A DNA stretch of 64,000 nt from Methylobacterium sp. E-005 (lineage in GTDB: Bacteria; Pseudomonadota; Alphaproteobacteria; Rhizobiales; Beijerinckiaceae): positions 1 to 64,000 of the forward strand of contig NZ_JAKSYG010000157.1 in assembly GCF_022829725.1 (NCBI RefSeq), in the 5' to 3' direction. The stretch's first letter is position 1. Each line of letters begins with the position of its first letter. The position numbers and the translations under genes are program-made. The notes below the pieces were generated by a model. That model worked only from the letters and a program-made list of their open reading frames with translations, searched no databases and was not told where the DNA came from. Of the stretch, positions 26,855 to 36,577 are shown piece after piece.

Positions 26855-27985
26855 GTGAGTGAGCGAATGGTGCCGTCGTGGCCGGGGGATTCGTGGGAAC
26901 TGGCCGCGCCTGCCGCAGCTGGCTTCGACCCCGTGCGCCTCGCTGAGGCGGTCGCGTATGCCGAGGCGCAGGAGAGCGCTTGGCCGCGCAGCCTGTATCA
27001 CCCGGACGGCCACTATGTCGGGATCGTCGAGTGGAACGAGACCGGGCCGTGGAGCGCCATCGCGGGCCCCGTGCGGCCGCGGGGCGGGCCGGCCGGCATG
27101 ATCCTGAAGGGCGGACGCTTGATTGCCGCCTGGGGCGATACGGCTCGACCCGACATGACCTTCTCGATCGCCAAGAGCTACCTCGCGGTGCTGGCGGGTC
27201 TGGCCCACGATGACTGGCTGATCCCCGACGTGGACACCCCGGTGCGCGACAGCGTGCCTGACCCGCTCCTCGACGGGCCGCACAACGGCGCGATCACGTG
27301 GCGCCACCTGCTACAGCAATCGAGTGAGTGGCAGGGGGTGCTGTTCGAGAAATCCGATCAGGTCGATCACTTCCGCCAGATCGGACCGGGGGCGGATAAC
27401 AGCCGCAAGGGCGAGAAGCGGGCGCTGAAGCCGCCCGGCACCCACTACGAGTACAACGACGTGCGGGTGAACCTCCTCTCCTATTGCCTGATGCGGCTAT
27501 TCGGCCGTGCCCTGCCGGAGGTGCTGCGCGAGCGGATCATGGACCCGATCGGCGCCTCCCGGGACTGGGCATGGCACGGCTACGACAATGCCTGGGTCGA
27601 GATCGACGGACGGAGCGTCCAATCGGTGCCGGGCGGCGGCCATTGGGGGGGCGGCCTGTTCATCGGCGCCGACGATCACGCCCGGTTCGGGCTGCTCATC
27701 GCCCGCGGCGGCGCGTGGGATGGGCGGCAGCTCCTGTCCGAGCGCTGGATCCGCGCCATGCTGGCCCCGTCGCCGACGCTTGAGAGCTACGGCTATCTCT
27801 GGTGGCTCAACCGGGGCGCCGCCGCCAAGCCGCAGATCTCCCCGAACGCCTTCAGCGCGCTGGGCGCCGGCAACAACGTGATCTGGTGCGATCCGGATCG
27901 CGATCTCGTCGCGGTGCTGCGCTGGATCGACAAGAGTGCCGTCGATGGATTCCTGCTGCGCCTCGTGGCGGCCCTGCGGGATTAA
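26855..27985 (+). CDS. Beta-lactamase-family serine hydrolase
   Basis: A 376-residue class C beta-lactamase/esterase-like protein. The nucleophile motif S-x-x-K is in TFSIAKSYLAV (about 105), a tyrosine motif YEYNDVRVN follows near 190, and a HWGGGLF region stands for the third motif. No signal peptide is evident, which favours a cytosolic esterase or peptidase over a true beta-lactamase. The start GTG 26855 is preferred because GAGGGAGG lies 6 bp upstream; ATG 26867 is the alternative. It is convergent with the broken LysR gene and their stop codons overlap. Confidence 0.82.
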   Translation: MSERMVPSWPGDSWELAAPAAAGFDPVRLAEAVAYAEAQESAWPRSLYHPDGHYVGIVEWNETGPWSAIAGPVRPRGGPAGMILKGGRLIAAWGDTARPDMTFSIAKSYLAVLAGLAHDDWLIPDVDTPVRDSVPDPLLDGPHNGAITWRHLLQQSSEWQGVLFEKSDQVDHFRQIGPGADNSRKGEKRALKPPGTHYEYNDVRVNLLSYCLMRLFGRALPEVLRERIMDPIGASRDWAWHGYDNAWVEIDGRSVQSVPGGGHWGGGLFIGADDHARFGLLIARGGAWDGRQLLSERWIRAMLAPSPTLESYGYLWWLNRGAAAKPQISPNAFSALGAGNNVIWCDPDRDLVAVLRWIDKSAVDGFLLRLVAALRD

Positions 27986-28898
27986 CCGGCGGCCGCGCCG
28001 TCCCGCATTCCGGCGCCCGCGTGGATGAAGTCCACGAAGGCCCGGAGTACCGGCCGCATCAGCCGGCGGCAGGGATAGTAGAGGAGGAAGCCGGGAAAGC
28101 GCGGGCACCAATCCTCCAGGACCCGGACCAGCCGGCCGGATGCGAGATCCGTCGCAGCTTGCGCCTCGAACAGTTAGGCGAGCCCGGCCCCACGCCGCGC
28201 CGCCTCGGCGATGAGCCCGTCATCGTCGAGGATGAGATTGCCGGAGACCGACACCGTGCAGGCGGTTCAGTCGCGTTCAATTCCCATTGATAGAGGGCGC
28301 CCCCCGCGAAGCGCCGGCGGATGCAGGTGTGGGCCTGCAGATCCTGCGGCGTCGCCGGAGGCGCATGCTGCGCGAGATAGGCCGGCGCCGCCACGATGGC
28401 CCCGCGCTGCGGGGGGCCGAGCGGCACCGCGATCATGTCCTGCTCCAGGCTCTCGGCGAAGGGGATTCCGGCATCGAAGCCCTCGGCCACGATGTCGCTC
28501 AAGCCATTCTGAACCCGGATCTCGATCGTCACGCCGGGATGCGCCCGCGTGAACGCGGTGACGAGCGGGATCAGCACCATCTCGGCCGCCGCGCGCGGCA
28601 CCGACAGGCACAGGGTCCCGCAGAGCTGCTGCTGTGAGGCGGCGGCGGCCTCTACCGCCTCGGTGATCGCCGCGAGCGCGGGTTCGAGACCGTCGAGCAG
28701 GCGCTGCCCGGCCTCGGTCGGGGCGACGCTGCGCGTGGTCCGGGCCAGCAGGCGTACCCCGAGATGATCCTCCAGCCCATTGATCGCGTGGCTCACCGCC
28801 GAGACCGACCGGCCGAGATCGCGCGCCGCGCCGCGAAAGCTCCGGCGCGCCGCGACAGCCGCGAAGATCGACAGGGCGGGCAGGTCAGCGCGTCGCAT
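27982..28898 (-). pseudogene. LysR-family regulator, frameshifted and with an internal stop
   Basis: The N-terminal part reads normally: helix-turn-helix MRRADLPALSIFAAVAARRS to about residue 60, then the effector domain to YQWELNAT (about 210). Near 28255-28280 the frame shifts; the correct continuation VSVSGNLILDDDGLIAEAA lies one frame over, hits TAA at 28174-28176 (GLA-stop-LFEAQ, where relatives have Tyr), and then continues LEDWCPRFPGFLLYYPCRRL to the proper end at 27982. Two independent lesions make this a real pseudogene rather than a single sequencing error. It diverges from the aldo/keto reductase it presumably once controlled. Confidence 0.85.
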
Positions 28899-28913
28899 TG
28901 TTGAGCCGGATAG

Positions 28914-29987
<1,074 letters not shown>

Positions 29988-30010
29988 GCCTCGGGGGCTG
30001 CTCCACCGGG

Positions 30011-30127
30011 ATCCTGGGTTTCCAAAGGGCTTCAGCCCTTTGGCGGGTGCTCAGGGCGGAGCCCTGAGATGATTTCCAGGGCTCTGCCCTGGACCCGCGA
30101 AAGGGCTCGCCCTTTCGAAACCAGGAC
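30011..30127. repeat. Multi-hairpin intergenic repeat
   Basis: The outer arms ATCCTGGGTTTC and GAAACCAGGA enclose four successive hairpins: CCAAAGGGCTTCAGCCCTTTGG region, CTCAGGGCGGAGCCCTGAG, CCAGGGCTCTGCCCTGG and GAAAGGGCTCGCCCTTTC. It sits between convergent aldo/keto reductase and peptidase genes. The cloverleaf-like fold suggests a palindromic repeat element; it could also end transcription from both sides. No second copy is in this window. Confidence 0.75.
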
Positions 30128-30175
30128 TGGGTCGGTCCACAACGCAGAAACGTCTTGGCCCAATCAATCAGGCTC

Positions 30176-31327
30176 TCACAGCGCCGCGATGGTTTCGGCC
30201 ATCGCGCGCGCCCGCGGCACAAGGCTTCCAACCTCCAGGTATTCCTCGGGCGAATGCGCCTTGCCGCCGACCGGGCCCACGGCGCAAAGCGTCGGGCAGC
30301 CGACGCTGGCGGTGAAGCCGGAATCGGCGCAGCCACCCGCGAACTCGCCCTCGACCAGCCGCCCCAGCTCCGCGCTGACCTGGGCGTAGGTCTCGAACAG
30401 CGCCCGGGAAGCCGGATCCTGCACCAGCGGCAGGAACTCGCCCTTGATGCTCAGATGCGCGGTGATGTCCGGCACCATGGAGGCCGCCACGATCCCTGCG
30501 ATCCGCTCCATGGCCTCGGCGCGGTCCGGCGGCGTGACGTAGCGGAGGTCGATCTCACAGGTCGCCCGCGGCGCCACGGTGTTGACCGACTGGCCGCCCG
30601 AGATCAGCCCGACATTGACCGTGATGCCGCGCGCGAGATCCGTGATGGCGTGGAACGCCACGGTCTTGTGCGCCAATTCGAGGATGGCGCTGCGGCCGTC
30701 CGCGTAGTTGCCGCCGGAATGGGCAGCCTTGCCCAGCACCTCCAACTGCATGAACACGCCGCCCTTGCGGCCGGTGACGACGTTGCCGGTTGGGCGTCCC
30801 GGCTCGGAATTCAGCACCGCGCGAGCGCCGCGGGCGGTCTCCTCGATGATCGGCCGGCAGGCCGGGGAGCCGATCTCCTCATCGCTGGTGAACAGGCCGA
30901 CCAGCGGCACCGGCGCGCCGCCGGCCCGGTGATAGGCTGCCAGCACGAAGGCGTTCATGACGAGCCCGGCCTTCATGTCGGCGACGCCCGGACCGTAGGC
31001 GCGGCCGTCGACGACGTGGAACGGACGGCGCGCCACCTCGCCCTTCGGAAAGACGGTATCGCGGTGGCCCATCAGCACCACCGGCCGGTTGCCGCCGCCG
31101 GAGCCTGCGACCTCGGCCTTCAGCGCATCGCCGTAGCCTTCGACCGGGATCGTGGAGACCGGAATGCCCTCGCCGGCCAGGAACGCCGCGATTCGGGTGC
31201 CGACCGCATCCACACCGGGCTTGTCGTAGGAGCCGGAATCGATGTTCACGAGCTCTTCGAGGAGTGCCAGCATTGCGCCCTCCTGCCCGTCGAGCCAGCG
31301 TAGGGCGTCGGTGTTCTGAATCATCAT
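30176..31327 (-). CDS. M20-family metallopeptidase (carboxypeptidase G2-like)
   Basis: A 383-residue zinc-dependent M20 peptidase. Zinc and catalytic motifs are GHRDTVFPKG (His, Asp), GVADMKAG (bridging Asp) and TSDEEIGSP (catalytic Glu), with the dimerisation domain in the middle and the last zinc His in VGGKAHSPEEYLE. No signal peptide is seen. Relatives remove C-terminal glutamate from peptides or folate conjugates. The start is at the double ATG 31327/31324. There is no operon partner. Confidence 0.9.
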   Translation of the reverse strand: MMIQNTDALRWLDGQEGAMLALLEELVNIDSGSYDKPGVDAVGTRIAAFLAGEGIPVSTIPVEGYGDALKAEVAGSGGGNRPVVLMGHRDTVFPKGEVARRPFHVVDGRAYGPGVADMKAGLVMNAFVLAAYHRAGGAPVPLVGLFTSDEEIGSPACRPIIEETARGARAVLNSEPGRPTGNVVTGRKGGVFMQLEVLGKAAHSGGNYADGRSAILELAHKTVAFHAITDLARGITVNVGLISGGQSVNTVAPRATCEIDLRYVTPPDRAEAMERIAGIVAASMVPDITAHLSIKGEFLPLVQDPASRALFETYAQVSAELGRLVEGEFAGGCADSGFTASVGCPTLCAVGPVGGKAHSPEEYLEVGSLVPRARAMAETIAAL

Positions 31328-31725
31328 TGGGTTCCTCGTACCGGGCGCCTCGGGACGGCGCGACTCGAACGTCAAGGGGCGCGGCGAATCACGCCAGGGG
31401 CGCAACGCCGCTGATGTCATGCGCCCCTGGATTGCCCCGCGGCGCTCGCAAATACGGCGCCGCGTCTCAGTGGCGCTCTAAATATTCCGTTGAACAACCC
31501 GACATCCCTTACGCCGTGATCGCCCGCCGGGTTTTCGGGAGGACAGGTTTGGCTGCACGGGGCGGCGAGGTCTGAGACCCGGTGCGATCATCGAAGGGTA
31601 TAGAAGCCCCGAGCATCGACGAGATCGATAGCTGCTATCGATCGCATCTGTTTGAACGATGGTGCAGTGCAGCGCATCTTCCCTTCAGAGCCCGGACATA
31701 CCCCGGCCGCCAAGGGACGATCATC
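31328..31725. other. Intergenic region between peptidase and small exported protein
   Basis: About 400 bp separating divergent genes. The only clear structure is a 21-bp palindrome at 31623-31643. Low-quality open frames here have no protein character. Confidence 0.4.
31623..31643. promoter_or_regulatory. Palindrome GATCGATAG-CTG-CTATCGATC
   Basis: Perfect 9-bp arms with a 3-base spacer about 80 bp upstream of the small exported protein gene. Size and symmetry fit a dimeric regulator site. The regulator is unknown. Confidence 0.4.
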
Positions 31726-31944
31726 ATGACCATTCGAGCCTTCGTCATCGCCACCCTCGCCGCTGTTCCGGCCCTCGGATCAGCTGCCGCGGGCGAGCGC
31801 GTTGATTTCACGCCGCCGCTTTACCGCGATCAGGCGCGTCCGACCGCATCCGTCCGACCGGCATCGGACATGACGACGACGCCGAGTCTGGTGCGGACCG
31901 CGCAGGAGGCTCCGCGCCGGCTCGTCGAAGCGACGGCGCGCTGA
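31726..31944 (+). CDS. Small exported protein
   Basis: A 72-residue protein with a signal peptide (MTIRAFVIATLAAVPALGSA, cleavage near AAAGE) and a short polar tail ending in RRLVEATAR. There is no cysteine and no known domain. It is followed 66 bp later by another small exported protein in the same direction. Confidence 0.55.
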   Translation: MTIRAFVIATLAAVPALGSAAAGERVDFTPPLYRDQARPTASVRPASDMTTTPSLVRTAQEAPRRLVEATAR

Positions 31945-32010
31945 GGCATCGGCGGAACGGGATCCTGCATCCGCACGTTTGAAGGCGAAATTCCATCCCG
32001 GAGAGATACC

Positions 32011-32262
32011 ATGCGCGCGCTGACGATCGCTTCCGTTCTCGCCCTGACCACCGTCGCAGGCCTCGGACAAGCAGAAGCCAAGGGCTGCCTGAAGGGCGCC
32101 GTGGTCGGCGGCCTCGCGGGCCACATGGTCGGTCATGGCGTGGCCGGTGCCGCGGCCGGTTGCGCCATCGGTCATCATCGGGCCAACCGGGCGACGACGA
32201 CGGGGACGGTTCCGACCTCCACGGGATCGACGTCCTCCACGACGACCTCGCGCTCTTACTGA
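32011..32262 (+). CDS. Small exported glycine-zipper-like protein
   Basis: An 83-residue protein: signal peptide (MRALTIASVLALTTVAGLGQ, cleavage near AEA), then KGCLKGAVVGGLAGHMVGHG, a Gly-x3-Gly segment typical of small glycine-zipper envelope proteins, two cysteines, and a Thr/Ser-rich tail. Function is unknown. A good terminator follows 30 bp downstream. Confidence 0.65.
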   Translation: MRALTIASVLALTTVAGLGQAEAKGCLKGAVVGGLAGHMVGHGVAGAAAGCAIGHHRANRATTTGTVPTSTGSTSSTTTSRSY

Positions 32263-32291
32263 TCACGGCGACACGTGCCTTTGAGGACAAC

Positions 32292-32316
32292 AGGCCCCGG
32301 CATTCGGCCGGGGCCT
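32292..32316. terminator. Rho-independent-type terminator
   Basis: A perfect 9-bp stem AGGCCCCGG / CCGGGGCCT with a 7-base loop, followed by TTGT on the + strand. It ends the small exported protein gene and separates it from the convergent ars operon. Confidence 0.8.
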
Positions 32317-32347
32317 TTGTCTGTGAGGCCTGCCGTGGGACCGACAG

Positions 32348-33550
32348 TCAGGTTCGCCGGTCCGTGACGTCCGGTCGGGAAATGCCGCGAACAGCCCACA
32401 AAGCTGCGATCAGACCAAGATTGGCTGTGGCGAGGATCGGCAGGATCCACCACAGCGCATCGGGGCTCGCGTGGGTCAGCACGAACGCACCCGCCGGCGG
32501 GGCCAGGGCTTGCGCGATCAGACCCGGCCGGGCGAGGCGGCCAACAACCAACGGGTAGCGCGTGGGACCGAACAGGGCCAGCGGCACCGTGCCCCGCGCA
32601 ATGGAAAAGATTCCGTTGCCGCCGCCATAGAGCACCAGCCAGAGCCCGACGCCGGGCAGGCCGGATGCGAGTAGCGCCAAGCCGAGCGTGACCAGGGCGA
32701 AGGCCGCCGTCAGCGTCCAGAGCGGATGGTATCGGCCCTTGAACGAGATCTCGACGATCCGGGCGGCGACCTGGGCCGGCCCGATCAGCGCGCCGTAGGA
32801 GACGGCCGAGGCGAGGGCCACGCCGCGGGCCTGCAGCAGCGTGATCAGGTGGACCGAGACGAGCGACATGATCGCGCCACCGAGGATCAGAACCCCGGCA
32901 AACAACAGGAATGCCCGTCGCTCCGGGCCGGATAGGGGGCCGATGGCCGCCTCTCGATCCTCCGCCGCTGCGGGCAACACGTGGGGCTTCGGGACAAGCA
33001 GGAGGATCAGCGGCAGCGTGACCCCGAGGTGAAGGCCGGCATAGGCGAGGCAGGTCCCTCGCCAGCCGACCTGCGCGACCAGGAATGCCGACACAGGCCA
33101 ACACACGGTGCTGGCGAACCCGCCCCACAGGGTGAGCGTGGTGATCGCCGGTCGGGCCTCCGCGCCGTAGAGGCGACCCAGGGTGGCGAAGGCCGGGTCG
33201 TACAGGCCGCAACCCATGCCGGCTCCGAGAATCAGCCAGCCGCCGAGGTAGACCGGCAGGGCCGGCGCCACGGCCAGCGTCGTCAGCCCTGCGGCCAGCA
33301 GCAGCGCGGCCAGCGCCAGGACCGGGCGACCGCCCCGGCGATGGATGGCTGCCCCGACATGCGGCGATGCGAGTGCGGCCACGAGGAGGCCGAGCGCCAA
33401 GCCGCCGACGACCCAGGCGAGCGGCCAGCCGGTGCTCTCTGCAATCGGGCCGGCGAGAACAGCCGGCAGATAGAACGACGAGCCCCAGGCGAGGATCTGC
33501 ACCACGCCCAGGGCCGAGATGACCGGCCAGCGGCGACGCGTGTCCGGCAC
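32348..33550 (-). CDS. MFS transporter of the ars operon
   Basis: A 400-residue major facilitator with twelve predicted membrane helices and the loop 2-3 region SPHVGAAIHRRGGRPVLA. It starts at GTG 33550, 3 bp after the arsB stop, so it is the last gene of arsR-arsC-arsB-MFS. MFS proteins in ars operons (for example ArsK or ArsJ types) export arsenic species or organoarsenicals; I cannot tell which from the sequence. No GAPDH partner gene is present, which argues against ArsJ. Confidence 0.82.
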   Translation of the reverse strand: MPDTRRRWPVISALGVVQILAWGSSFYLPAVLAGPIAESTGWPLAWVVGGLALGLLVAALASPHVGAAIHRRGGRPVLALAALLLAAGLTTLAVAPALPVYLGGWLILGAGMGCGLYDPAFATLGRLYGAEARPAITTLTLWGGFASTVCWPVSAFLVAQVGWRGTCLAYAGLHLGVTLPLILLLVPKPHVLPAAAEDREAAIGPLSGPERRAFLLFAGVLILGGAIMSLVSVHLITLLQARGVALASAVSYGALIGPAQVAARIVEISFKGRYHPLWTLTAAFALVTLGLALLASGLPGVGLWLVLYGGGNGIFSIARGTVPLALFGPTRYPLVVGRLARPGLIAQALAPPAGAFVLTHASPDALWWILPILATANLGLIAALWAVRGISRPDVTDRRT

Positions 33551-33553
33551 GGC

Positions 33554-34849
33554 CTACGGCGTCCCGAGCAGCGGCAGCCAGGTTGCCAACGCCAGCAACG
33601 TCACGAGGAGGACCGGCGGCGTGATGACGAGGCCGACCTTCATGTACTGCCCCCACGTGATCGTCTGGCCCTTGGATGCCAGGACGTGCAGCCAGAGCAG
33701 GGTGGCGAGGCTGCCGATGGGGGTGAATTTCGGGCCCAGATCGCAGCCGATGACGTTCGCGTAGATCATCAGCTCGCGGGTCAGCGGCGCGAGATCGGGA
33801 GCCTGCTGGATCGAGAGCGCGCCGATGAGCACACTCGGCATGTTGTTCATCACCGAGGACAGGATCGCAGCGGCGAAGCCGGTGCCGATGGTCGCGACCC
33901 ACGGCCCCTGTCCGGCAAGCCGGACGAGGCCCTTGGCGAGTTCGTTGGTGAGGCCGGCGTTCCGCAGCCCGTAGACCACGAGGTACATGCCGAGGCTGAA
34001 CAGCACGATCTGCCAGGGCGCGCCGGTCAGCACCCCGCGGATCGGGATGACGCCGCCGCGTTTGGCGAGCAGCAGGAGCACGGTCGCGCCCGCACAGGTC
34101 ACGACGGAGACGGGAACGCCGAGCGGCGCGGTCACGACATAGGCGACGAGCAGCACGCCGAGCAACGGGAATGCCGCCTGAAACACGGTCCGGTCCCGGA
34201 TCGCGCGGATGGGCAGCTCAAGTTCCCGGACGGGGTAGGACGGCGGCACGGCCTTCCGGAAGTAAGCCCAGAGCACGACGAGGGTCGCGGCGAGCGAAAC
34301 GAGATCGACCGGCACCATCACGGCAGCGTAGCGGCCAAACGTTACGTCGAAATAGTTGGCCGAGACGATGTTCACGAGGTTCGAGATCACCAGGGGCAGG
34401 CTGGTGCTGTCGGCGACGAACCCGCAGGCAACGATGAAGGCGAGCGCCGCGGCGGGCGGGAAATCCAGGCGCCGCAGGATCGCCAGCACGATCGGTGTCA
34501 GCAGCAGGGCAGCGCCGTCGTTGGCGAACACGGCGGCGATGGCCGCGCCGAGCAGCACCACGAGCAGGAACAGGAGCCGGCCGCGACCGCCGCCCCAGCG
34601 CGCGACATGCAGGGCCGCCCAATGGAAGAACCCGGCCTCATCGAGCAGGAGCGAGATGATGATTAGCGCGACGAAGGTGAACGTCGCGTCCCAGACGATG
34701 TGCCAGACCGCCGGGATGTCGCCGGGGTGGATGACGCCGGTGGACAGCGCCACGGCCGCCCCGATCAGTGCGCTCCAGCCGATCCCGAGCCCCTTCGGCT
34801 GCCAGATGACGAAGACGAGCGTGACAAGAAAGATGGCGAGCGCGAGCAT
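33554..34849 (-). CDS. arsB: Arsenite efflux permease ArsB
   Basis: A 431-residue ArsB-type antiporter with about twelve membrane helices. Characteristic stretches are [40 protein letters not shown] and the C-terminal [12 protein letters not shown]. It exports arsenite and antimonite using the proton gradient; no arsA ATPase gene is nearby. It lies 90 bp downstream of arsC. Confidence 0.92.
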   Translation of the reverse strand: MLALAIFLVTLVFVIWQPKGLGIGWSALIGAAVALSTGVIHPGDIPAVWHIVWDATFTFVALIIISLLLDEAGFFHWAALHVARWGGGRGRLLFLLVVLLGAAIAAVFANDGAALLLTPIVLAILRRLDFPPAAALAFIVACGFVADSTSLPLVISNLVNIVSANYFDVTFGRYAAVMVPVDLVSLAATLVVLWAYFRKAVPPSYPVRELELPIRAIRDRTVFQAAFPLLGVLLVAYVVTAPLGVPVSVVTCAGATVLLLLAKRGGVIPIRGVLTGAPWQIVLFSLGMYLVVYGLRNAGLTNELAKGLVRLAGQGPWVATIGTGFAAAILSSVMNNMPSVLIGALSIQQAPDLAPLTRELMIYANVIGCDLGPKFTPIGSLATLLWLHVLASKGQTITWGQYMKVGLVITPPVLLVTLLALATWLPLLGTP

Positions 34850-34939
34850 CGCGGCCGGATCCTGCGGAGAAGGGGGCGCGCGCCGACACCGGTGGCCTGT
34901 TGCATGGGCCGCTCGGCACGCAATCTCGGTCGCGCTGTG

Positions 34940-35377
34940 TCAGGCGGTGGCGACGCGGCGACCGTGCTCGTCGACGACGCGCTCGCCGTCTTCCTTGACG
35001 AACTCGCCCCCCTGCACTGGCAGGAGGTCGAGCACGGCCTCAGACGGCCGGCACAGGCGAACGCCCTTCGGGCTGACCACCACCGGCCGGTTCATCAGGA
35101 TCGGATGGGCCGCGATCGCGTCGAGCAGCTTGTCCTCGGTCAGGGCCGGATCGCCGAGGTTCAGCGCCGCGTAGGGCGTGCCCGTCTCGCGCAGGAGATC
35201 GCGCACGGTGATCCCCGCGCGCGCCGCGAGGCGGCGGACCATGGCCCGGGTCGGCGGCGTCTTCAGGTACTCGATCACGTGGGGCTCAACACCGGCATTG
35301 CGGATCATCGCCAGGGCGTTGCGGGACGTGCCGCAATCCGGGTTGTGATAGATGACGACGTCGAACGCCTCAGGCAT
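34940..35377 (-). CDS. arsC: Arsenate reductase, glutaredoxin-coupled type
   Basis: A 145-residue ArsC. The catalytic Cys is in the loop YHNPDCGTSRNALAM (about residue 13), and the Arg residues that bind arsenate appear later in ILMNRPVVV. It reduces arsenate to arsenite with glutathione and glutaredoxin. The start ATG 35377 lies inside the end of arsR (overlap ATGCCTGA, 8 bp), so the two are coupled. Confidence 0.92.
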   Translation of the reverse strand: MPEAFDVVIYHNPDCGTSRNALAMIRNAGVEPHVIEYLKTPPTRAMVRRLAARAGITVRDLLRETGTPYAALNLGDPALTEDKLLDAIAAHPILMNRPVVVSPKGVRLCRPSEAVLDLLPVQGGEFVKEDGERVVDEHGRRVATA

Positions 35378-35729
35378 GGGCGATGTCTCCGGTTGGGCAA
35401 TCACACGCGGACAGGGCTGCGACGGCAGGCGCGCACACTTCGGGGCGGCTCTGGCAGCAATCGCGCATCAGGAAATCGATCAGGCCTGCCAGCGCCGGAA
35501 AGGCCGCGCTGTAGATGATCGACCGGCCCTCGCGCCGCGAGGCGACCAGGCCGGAATGACTCAGTTCTTTCAGGTGGTGGGATACGGTGGCGGCGGACAC
35601 GCCGACGGCGTCCGCCAGCGCGCCGGAGGCCCGGCCTTCTGGACCCGCCTTCACGAGCGCCCGCACCAGACGCAGACGATGCTCCTGCGCGAGGGCCGAG
35701 AAGGCAGCCAGGGCTTGCGGCTCATCCAT
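35370..35729 (-). CDS. arsR: ArsR-type arsenic-responsive repressor
   Basis: A 119-residue winged-helix repressor, starting at ATG 35729 ([20 protein letters not shown]). The recognition helix is [18 protein letters not shown]. There is no ELCVCDL-type metal site in the DNA-binding helix; instead cysteines cluster at the C-terminus ([11 protein letters not shown], then ACDC), as in ArsR proteins that bind As(III) at the C-terminal helix. It should repress both its own operon and divergent arsH. Confidence 0.9.
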   Translation of the reverse strand: MDEPQALAAFSALAQEHRLRLVRALVKAGPEGRASGALADAVGVSAATVSHHLKELSHSGLVASRREGRSIIYSAAFPALAGLIDFLMRDCCQSRPEVCAPAVAALSACDCPTGDIAHA

Positions 35730-35742
35730 TCTTGCTACAATC

Positions 35743-35760
35743 TTCCAAAGACTGTTTGAA
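35743..35760. promoter_or_regulatory. Candidate ArsR operator between arsR and arsH
   Basis: The imperfect inverted repeat TTCCAAA-GACTG-TTTGAA lies in the 50-bp gap between the divergent arsR and arsH starts. ArsR sites of the TTCAA-type have this form. One site could control both directions. Confidence 0.5.
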
Positions 35761-35779
35761 CGTACAAGAAAGCGGAATC

Positions 35780-36526
35780 TTGGACAAGTCGCAGCCAACC
35801 TTCACCGACGGCCTGCCAAATCTGAGCGCGGCGCACTTCCTCGTTCCCACCCGGGAGAGCGTCGAGGCGGTGACGCCATTCACGCACGCGCCGCGCTTCC
35901 TGATCCTCTATGGTTCCCTGCGCGAGCGCTCGTTCAGCCGCTTCCTCGCCCACGAGGCGGCCCGCCTGCTCGAAGCCATGGGTGGTGAGGTCCGGATCTA
36001 CGATTCCCACGGCCTCCCGTTGCCGGACGATACCACGGCCGATCACCCGAAGGTTCAGGAGTTGCGCGACCTCTCGATCTGGTCCGAGGGCCAGGTCTGG
36101 GTGTCGCCGGAGCGCCATGGCAATTTCACCGGCGTGATGAAGAGCCAGATCGACTGGCTCCCGCTCAGCGAAGGCAGCGTTCGCCCGACGCAGGGGCGCA
36201 CCCTGGCGGTGATGCAGGTGTCGGGCGGGTCGCAGAGCTTCAACGCCGTCAACGGCCTGCGCGTCCTCGGCCGCTGGATGCGGATGATCACGATCCCGAA
36301 CCAGTCGTCGGTGCCGATGGCCTACAAGGAGTTCGACGAAGCCGGCCGGATGAAGCCGGGGCCGCTCTACGAGCGCGTGGTCGATGTCTGCGAAGAGCTG
36401 ATGAAGTTCACGCTGCTCACCCGCGAGCGGGCCGCGTACTTGGTCGACCGCTACAGCGAGCGCAAGGAGCGAGCGCCGGACCGGCTCAAGGCCTTGGCCG
36501 CCGATATCGCTTTCGTGATGCGCTGA
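35780..36526 (+). CDS. arsH: ArsH NADPH-dependent FMN reductase
   Basis: A 248-residue ArsH flavoprotein. The FMN site is [14 protein letters not shown] (about 48-61), with [10 protein letters not shown] and [19 protein letters not shown] further on. ArsH oxidises trivalent organoarsenicals and reduces metal ions. No ATG precedes the conserved region; TTG 35780 with AAGCGGA upstream is chosen, TTG 35732 being the alternative. It is transcribed away from arsR. Confidence 0.9.
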   Translation: MDKSQPTFTDGLPNLSAAHFLVPTRESVEAVTPFTHAPRFLILYGSLRERSFSRFLAHEAARLLEAMGGEVRIYDSHGLPLPDDTTADHPKVQELRDLSIWSEGQVWVSPERHGNFTGVMKSQIDWLPLSEGSVRPTQGRTLAVMQVSGGSQSFNAVNGLRVLGRWMRMITIPNQSSVPMAYKEFDEAGRMKPGPLYERVVDVCEELMKFTLLTRERAAYLVDRYSERKERAPDRLKALAADIAFVMR

Positions 36527-36577
36527 GACCCGACGGCGATCCCGAGCCGGCCGTCGTCCTGTTGTTCCTCGGCCGAT

